DNA of 64,000 nucleotides from Lichenicola sp964247755 (GTDB lineage Bacteria > Pseudomonadota > Alphaproteobacteria > Acetobacterales > Acetobacteraceae), in assembly GCA_964247755.1 (NCBI GenBank), contig CAXTVX010000008.1:1-64000 (forward strand), given 5' to 3'. The notes under the pieces were generated by a model that was not told the DNA's origin, searched no databases, and saw only the letters and a list, made by a program, of their open reading frames with translations. Numbering within the stretch: the first letter of the stretch is position 1; the number at the start of each line of letters is the position of its first letter. The position numbers and the translations under genes were made by a program. Positions 60,347 through 64,000 of this stretch are shown here, in pieces.

Positions 60347-61720
60347 CTAGTCGTCCCCGTAGCCGTACACCTCCGGCAGGATGAAGATCGCGGCGAGCAG
60401 GCCGATCAGCGGGAAGATGGCGGTGAACAGGGTCGCGTTGCCGTGGCCGATCGCGGTGAACAGAACCGGGAACAGGAAGATCGCCAGGAACGACGGCAGC
60501 TTGACGAAGATGTAGGCGAAGCCGGACGCGATGCCGCGGTATTCGGGCCTCGCCACCATGGACGGGATGGTGACCACGTTCTCCGCGTCCCAGTAGTGCC
60601 CCCACAGCATCGCCGCCGCCGCGAAGGGCAGGATGGTGGTGTGGCCGGTCTTGATGGCGAAGCCGGCCACCAGCAGCGACACCAGCACGATGCCGAAGCC
60701 CGCGATGCTGAGGCCGCGCTGGCCGATCCGCGGCGTGATCAGCGGGCCGATCCAGCCGGAGATCGCCGCGATGACGTAGAGCAGCAGCGTGACCAGGTCG
60801 GTGCCGAGCACGCCGGACACGCCGACCAGCACGAACAGCACCGGGATGTAGAAGGCGAAGGTGGAGAACTCGCTGCCCTGGGCGAAGCAGGCGATCCAGC
60901 CGAACAGGGTGGCGCGCCAGCGGATCGGGTCACGGCGGATGTGCACGAGAAAGTCCCGCGCCCGCGGCTGCGGGATCAGGACGTCCCGGTCGGGCAGGAA
61001 GTCGAGCGGGTCGTGGTACATGCTGGCCGAGACCTGCTTCGCTTCGCGGAAGCGGCCGCGCCGGATCAGCCAGATCGCGGTTTCCGGCAGGTTGTAGCGC
61101 AGCGCGAAGATGATCGCCGCCGGCACCGCGCCGAAGCCCAGCGTCAGCCGCCAGACCAGCCAGTGCGGCAGCTCCATCCACAGCAGCAGCGCGATCACCG
61201 CCAGCGCGAACACCTCGCCGATCGCGAACATGAACTGCCAGCGGTTGCCCATCACCTCGCGTTCGCCGCGCGGCAGGAACTCCATGATGTAGGCGTAGCC
61301 GTTGGAGATGTCGCTGCCGAGCGGGATGCCCAGGACCAGCCGGACCGCCACCAGCCAGGCCATGTTCGGCACGAAGGCCTGGGCCAGGGCGAACACCACG
61401 AACATGACCATGGTGGTGAGGAAGATCGCGCGGCGGCCGATCCGGTCCGACAGCCAGCCGCCGAGCAGTGCGCCGATGATCGCCCCGCCCTGGGTGCCGG
61501 CACCGGCCAGGCCGAGCAGGGCCGGCGACGGATGGAACTGCTCGCGCAGGAAGATGAGGATGAAGGCGATGGAGTAGAGGTCCCACGCCTCGACCAGGAT
61601 GGAGGCGATCATCAGCCAGCCAACGCGCTGGCCGCTGGGGCTGTGGTGGCTCACCAGGTGACTGACCGCGCGGTCCATCAGGGCCTGCTGCTGCGGATCC
61701 AGGGCTGTGGCGCCTGACAT
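60347..61720 (-). CDS. MFS transporter, sugar-porter/metabolite:H+ symporter type
   Basis: A 457-residue twelve-helix transporter. It has ILVEAWDLYSIAFI in helix 1, the loop-2 motif GWLSDRIGRRAIFL, LGIPLGSDISNGYAYIMEFL in helix 4-5 and a cytosolic loop with LPETAIWLIRRGRF. This layout fits sugar-porter or metabolite:proton symporters such as the phosphate/organic acid ones. The start at 61720 is preceded by gggagg. Divergent from narK; substrate unknown. Confidence 0.87.
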   Translation of the reverse strand: MSGATALDPQQQALMDRAVSHLVSHHSPSGQRVGWLMIASILVEAWDLYSIAFILIFLREQFHPSPALLGLAGAGTQGGAIIGALLGGWLSDRIGRRAIFLTTMVMFVVFALAQAFVPNMAWLVAVRLVLGIPLGSDISNGYAYIMEFLPRGEREVMGNRWQFMFAIGEVFALAVIALLLWMELPHWLVWRLTLGFGAVPAAIIFALRYNLPETAIWLIRRGRFREAKQVSASMYHDPLDFLPDRDVLIPQPRARDFLVHIRRDPIRWRATLFGWIACFAQGSEFSTFAFYIPVLFVLVGVSGVLGTDLVTLLLYVIAAISGWIGPLITPRIGQRGLSIAGFGIVLVSLLVAGFAIKTGHTTILPFAAAAMLWGHYWDAENVVTIPSMVARPEYRGIASGFAYIFVKLPSFLAIFLFPVLFTAIGHGNATLFTAIFPLIGLLAAIFILPEVYGYGDD

Positions 61721-61908
61721 CGTTGGTCCTCCCTTCATGATCCCGGTCTGGACGATCGGCTGCCGGATTGCCGAACAGCGTAGGACCGGAACCAGCCAGC
61801 AGGCCAGCCACCGGAACCGGTCGCGGGTGGCCGTCGGATGGCACGGGGCGTGCAATGGCTAGAGGCCATCCCCGGCGCCCCCGATCCCAGCCAGCCGGAG
61901 CCGCGCCC

Positions 61909-63294
61909 ATGCGCCCTGCCGTCGACGCGTCCGCCCGTCGCGCCACCCGGATCGACCTGTTCAGCTTCGCCACCGTGCAGATGCGGGCGTTCCACATGAC
62001 GTGGCTCGCCTTCTTCGTGTGCTTCTATGCCTGGTTCGCGGCGGCGCCGCTGATGCCGGTGATCGCCAGGCAATTCCACCTCAGCGCGCTGCAGGTCGCC
62101 AACATCAACATCGCCGCGGTGCTGGTGACGGTGGCCGGGCGGCTGGTGATCGGCCCGCTCTGCGACCGGTTCGGCCCGCGCCGGAGCTATGTGTGGCTGC
62201 TGATCGCGGGCTCGATCCCGGTGTTCGGGCTGGCCTTCGCGCAGTCCTACGCGTCGCTGCTTTTCTTCCGCCTGCTGATCGGCGCGATCGGCGCCTCGTT
62301 CGTGATCTCGCAGTACCATGCCAGCGTGATGTTCGCGCCGAACGTGGTCGGCACCGCCAACGCCACCGTCGGCGGCTGGGGCAATGCCGGCGCAGGCGTC
62401 GCGCAGTCGGTGATGCCGCTGCTGGCGACGCTCGCGGTGTCGCTGGGGGTGGAGCAGCAATGGGGCTGGCGTGTGGCGCTGTTCGTGCCGGGCCTCGCCA
62501 TGCTGGCGATGTCGTTCCTCTACGCGCGGTTCACCCAGGACCTGCCGCAGGGCAACCTCGACGACGTGCGCCGGGCCGGCCTCACCCCGGACGGGGCCAA
62601 GAAGGGCGGGCTGGCGGCGATGGCGCAGGCCGGCCGCAACTACCGGGTCTGGATGCTTGCGGTCTGCTACGGCGGCTGCTTCGGCATCGAGATCTTCATC
62701 CACAACATCGCCGTCACCTACTACGTGCACAATTTCGGCCTGTCGCTCGAGTCCGCCGGTCTGGCGGCGGGCGCGTTCGGGCTGCTCGCCCTGTTCGCCC
62801 GCCCGCTGGGCGGGGTGTTCAGCGACCTGTCGGCCCGGAGCTTCGGCCTGGACGGCAGGACCTGGTTGCTGTTCGGCCTGATGCTGTGCGAAGGGGCCGG
62901 CCTGATGCTGTTCAGCCGCGCGCCAAGTGCCGCGGTCGCGGTGGCGATGATGCTGTTCTTCGGGGTGTTCCTGCACATGTCGGCGGGCGCGGTGTATTCG
63001 CTGATGCCGTTCATCGACCGCAGGGTCATGGGCGGGGTGTGCGGCGTGATCGGCGCCGGCGGCAATGTCGGCGCGGTGCTGGCGGCGCTGCTGAACCGCG
63101 AGATCCCGTCGCAGCGGACCTGCCTGGCCATCCTCGGCGTGACGGTGGTCTGCCTCGCCTTCTGCGCGCTGGCGGTGCGGTTCTCGGCCGCGACGCGGTC
63201 GGCCGAACGTGTGCTGTATGACGAGGCGCTGGCGCAACGAGCCTCGGCGCAGATGGCCTTGTCGGGCGACGGCCGCGCCGCCCGGCCGGTGTAG
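61909..63294 (+). CDS. narK: Nitrate/nitrite transporter NarK
   Basis: A 461-residue MFS protein of the nitrate/nitrite porter family. The two nitrate signature stretches are seen as ATVGGWGNAGAGVAQSVMPL and GVCGVIGAGGNVGAVLAAL, and the substrate Arg lies in helix 2 (GPLCDRFGPRRSY). It brings nitrate in, or exports nitrite. The start at 61909 has ccggag 8 bases upstream. The nitrate reductase gene follows about 300 bases later. Confidence 0.93.
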   Translation: MRPAVDASARRATRIDLFSFATVQMRAFHMTWLAFFVCFYAWFAAAPLMPVIARQFHLSALQVANINIAAVLVTVAGRLVIGPLCDRFGPRRSYVWLLIAGSIPVFGLAFAQSYASLLFFRLLIGAIGASFVISQYHASVMFAPNVVGTANATVGGWGNAGAGVAQSVMPLLATLAVSLGVEQQWGWRVALFVPGLAMLAMSFLYARFTQDLPQGNLDDVRRAGLTPDGAKKGGLAAMAQAGRNYRVWMLAVCYGGCFGIEIFIHNIAVTYYVHNFGLSLESAGLAAGAFGLLALFARPLGGVFSDLSARSFGLDGRTWLLFGLMLCEGAGLMLFSRAPSAAVAVAMMLFFGVFLHMSAGAVYSLMPFIDRRVMGGVCGVIGAGGNVGAVLAALLNREIPSQRTCLAILGVTVVCLAFCALAVRFSAATRSAERVLYDEALAQRASAQMALSGDGRAARPV

Positions 63295-63384
63295 AACGGG
63301 TGGAGCTCGGGGCGTCGCGGCGTCGCCTCCATGGGCAGCAAGACATGAGCGCGATGCCGCAAGCGGGCACCGTTACCGCATCAT

Positions 63385-63480
63385 CTGCCGTTTTTTTCAC
63401 CAATCGAGCGGCAGAAAGCTGACATCGGGCGTCGCGATGCACAAGATCTTCGCATCGGCCCAGGTTGTGGTATCCCTGGC
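63385..63480 (+). promoter_or_regulatory. Hairpin-rich leader between narK and the nitrate reductase gene
   Basis: Three stems can be drawn: CTGCCG/CGGCAG (63385-63390 with 63409-63414; its loop begins with a run of T), CGATGC/GCATCG (63434-63439 with 63451-63456), and GGCC-c-AGG/CCTGGCC (63456-63463 with 63474-63480). It could be a narK end or a leader RNA for the reductase gene. Confidence 0.4.
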
Positions 63481-63599
63481 CGCATGGCGACAGGTGAGCG
63501 ATTTTTGGGATGGCCCGCAGCTGAGCCGGGCTGGCAGGGCCGATACGAGCCTGGCGTGGCGGCCGCGCCCCACGACAGCCTCGGCGCGCCCGCGACCTG

Positions 63600-64000
63600 A
63601 TGCCGGACGGCGCCGCCACCGACACGCTGCGCCCGGAGGCCATGCCCCCAGCCGGCCCGGCTGCCGCGACCGCCACGCACTGCCCCTACTGCGCCCTGCA
63701 ATGCGGCATGATGCTGGACCGCGACGCCGCCGGGGCCTGGAGCGTGTCCGCGCGCGACTTCCCGACCAACAAGGGCGGGCTGTGCCGCAAGGGCTGGACC
63801 GCGGCTGCGCTGATCGATCATCCCGACCGGCTGACCACGCCGCTGGTCCGCCCGGCCAAGGGCGGCAGCCTGCGTCCGGCGAGCTGGGACGAGGCGCTGG
63901 ACCGGGTGGCGGACGGGATCCGGGCGATCCAGCGCCGGCACGGCCCGAAAGCCCTGGCAGTGTTCGGCGGCGGCGGCCTGACCAACGAGAAGGCATACCT
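63600..64000 (+). CDS. nasA: Assimilatory nitrate reductase catalytic subunit, 5' part (cut by window end)
   Basis: The frame reads through to the end of the window. Near the N-terminus it has HCPYCALQCGMML (C-x-x-C-x-x-x-C) and later GGLCRKG, the four Cys that hold a [4Fe-4S] cluster in molybdopterin nitrate reductases, followed by PASWDEALDRVADGI. This fits NasA/NarB (assimilatory, cytosolic), supported by the NarK gene upstream. The start may be ATG 63600 or ATG 63642; ggagg lies just before the latter but too close. The gene is incomplete only because the window ends. Confidence 0.88.
   Translation, partial: MPDGAATDTLRPEAMPPAGPAAATATHCPYCALQCGMMLDRDAAGAWSVSARDFPTNKGGLCRKGWTAAALIDHPDRLTTPLVRPAKGGSLRPASWDEALDRVADGIRAIQRRHGPKALAVFGGGGLTNEKAY

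Noticed and set aside
63434..63480. Firm call of an ANTAR-binding leader
   Set aside because: Loop lengths and the conserved loop bases of the known motif do not fit; reported only as hairpins.

Overview
The window is high-GC DNA with dense coding on both strands and reads as an alphaproteobacterial chromosome, probably Acetobacteraceae/Rhodospirillales. This is inferred from gene content (proteobacterial-type gshA, OxyR beside hemH, SorC and COG4091 proteins, a photoactive yellow protein) and codon use. It is not proven. No rRNA or CRISPR array was seen. There is one tRNA (Thr-UGU).

Layout. 1-16 kb: cytochrome b561, two secreted hypothetical proteins, an MFS exporter, small lipoproteins, a fumarylacetoacetate-hydrolase-type enzyme, a secreted beta-helix protein beside a large glycosyltransferase-like protein of unknown function, an AraC regulator with a catalase-like haem protein, a CpdB-type nucleotidase and glutamate-cysteine ligase. 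16-22 kb: rsmE, ubiA, a flavin split-barrel protein, then a minus-strand operon of tyrosine ammonia-lyase, photoactive yellow protein (PYP) and p-coumarate:CoA ligase. These three are the apoprotein and chromophore supply of a blue-light receptor. 22-24 kb: dispersed repeats and a broken IS630-type transposase. 24-31 kb: copper P-type ATPase, Bcr/CflA exporter and small proteins. About 30.8-34.5 kb: a gene-poor stretch of visibly lower GC that abuts the 3' end of tRNA-Thr, possibly an eroded island. 34.5-39 kb: an AT-hook protein, an XRE regulator, lipoproteins, a DUF4142 protein, and divergent oxyR/hemH.

39.2-50.9 kb is the most remarkable region. A minus-strand operon encodes a DXR-like (DRL/COG4091) reductoisomerase, an acetoin-dehydrogenase-like E1alpha/E1beta/E2 and a SorC regulator. 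It faces a plus-strand set encoding GutM, glucitol-type EIIC, EIIB(C) and EIIA, an HPr-EI fusion, and an IspD-IspF fusion whose IspD half looks intact but whose IspF half has lost metal ligands. I propose that this is a self-contained PTS and catabolic/salvage system for 2-C-methylerythritol or a 1-deoxypentulose: import and phosphorylation to MEP, oxidation to DXP by DRL, then TPP-dependent cleavage of DXP (an acetoin-like hydroxyketone) to acetyl-CoA and glyceraldehyde 3-phosphate. That pathway is inference; the gene families are well supported.

51-64 kb: alpha/beta hydrolases, a divergent TetR regulator with a palindromic operator, a photolyase-like FAD protein of unusual domain order, a PLP C-S enzyme with a divergent amino-acid permease, a Tat-type cupin, a CPBP protease, an MFS transporter, and a nitrate module (NarK and the first part of an assimilatory nitrate reductase) cut by the window end.
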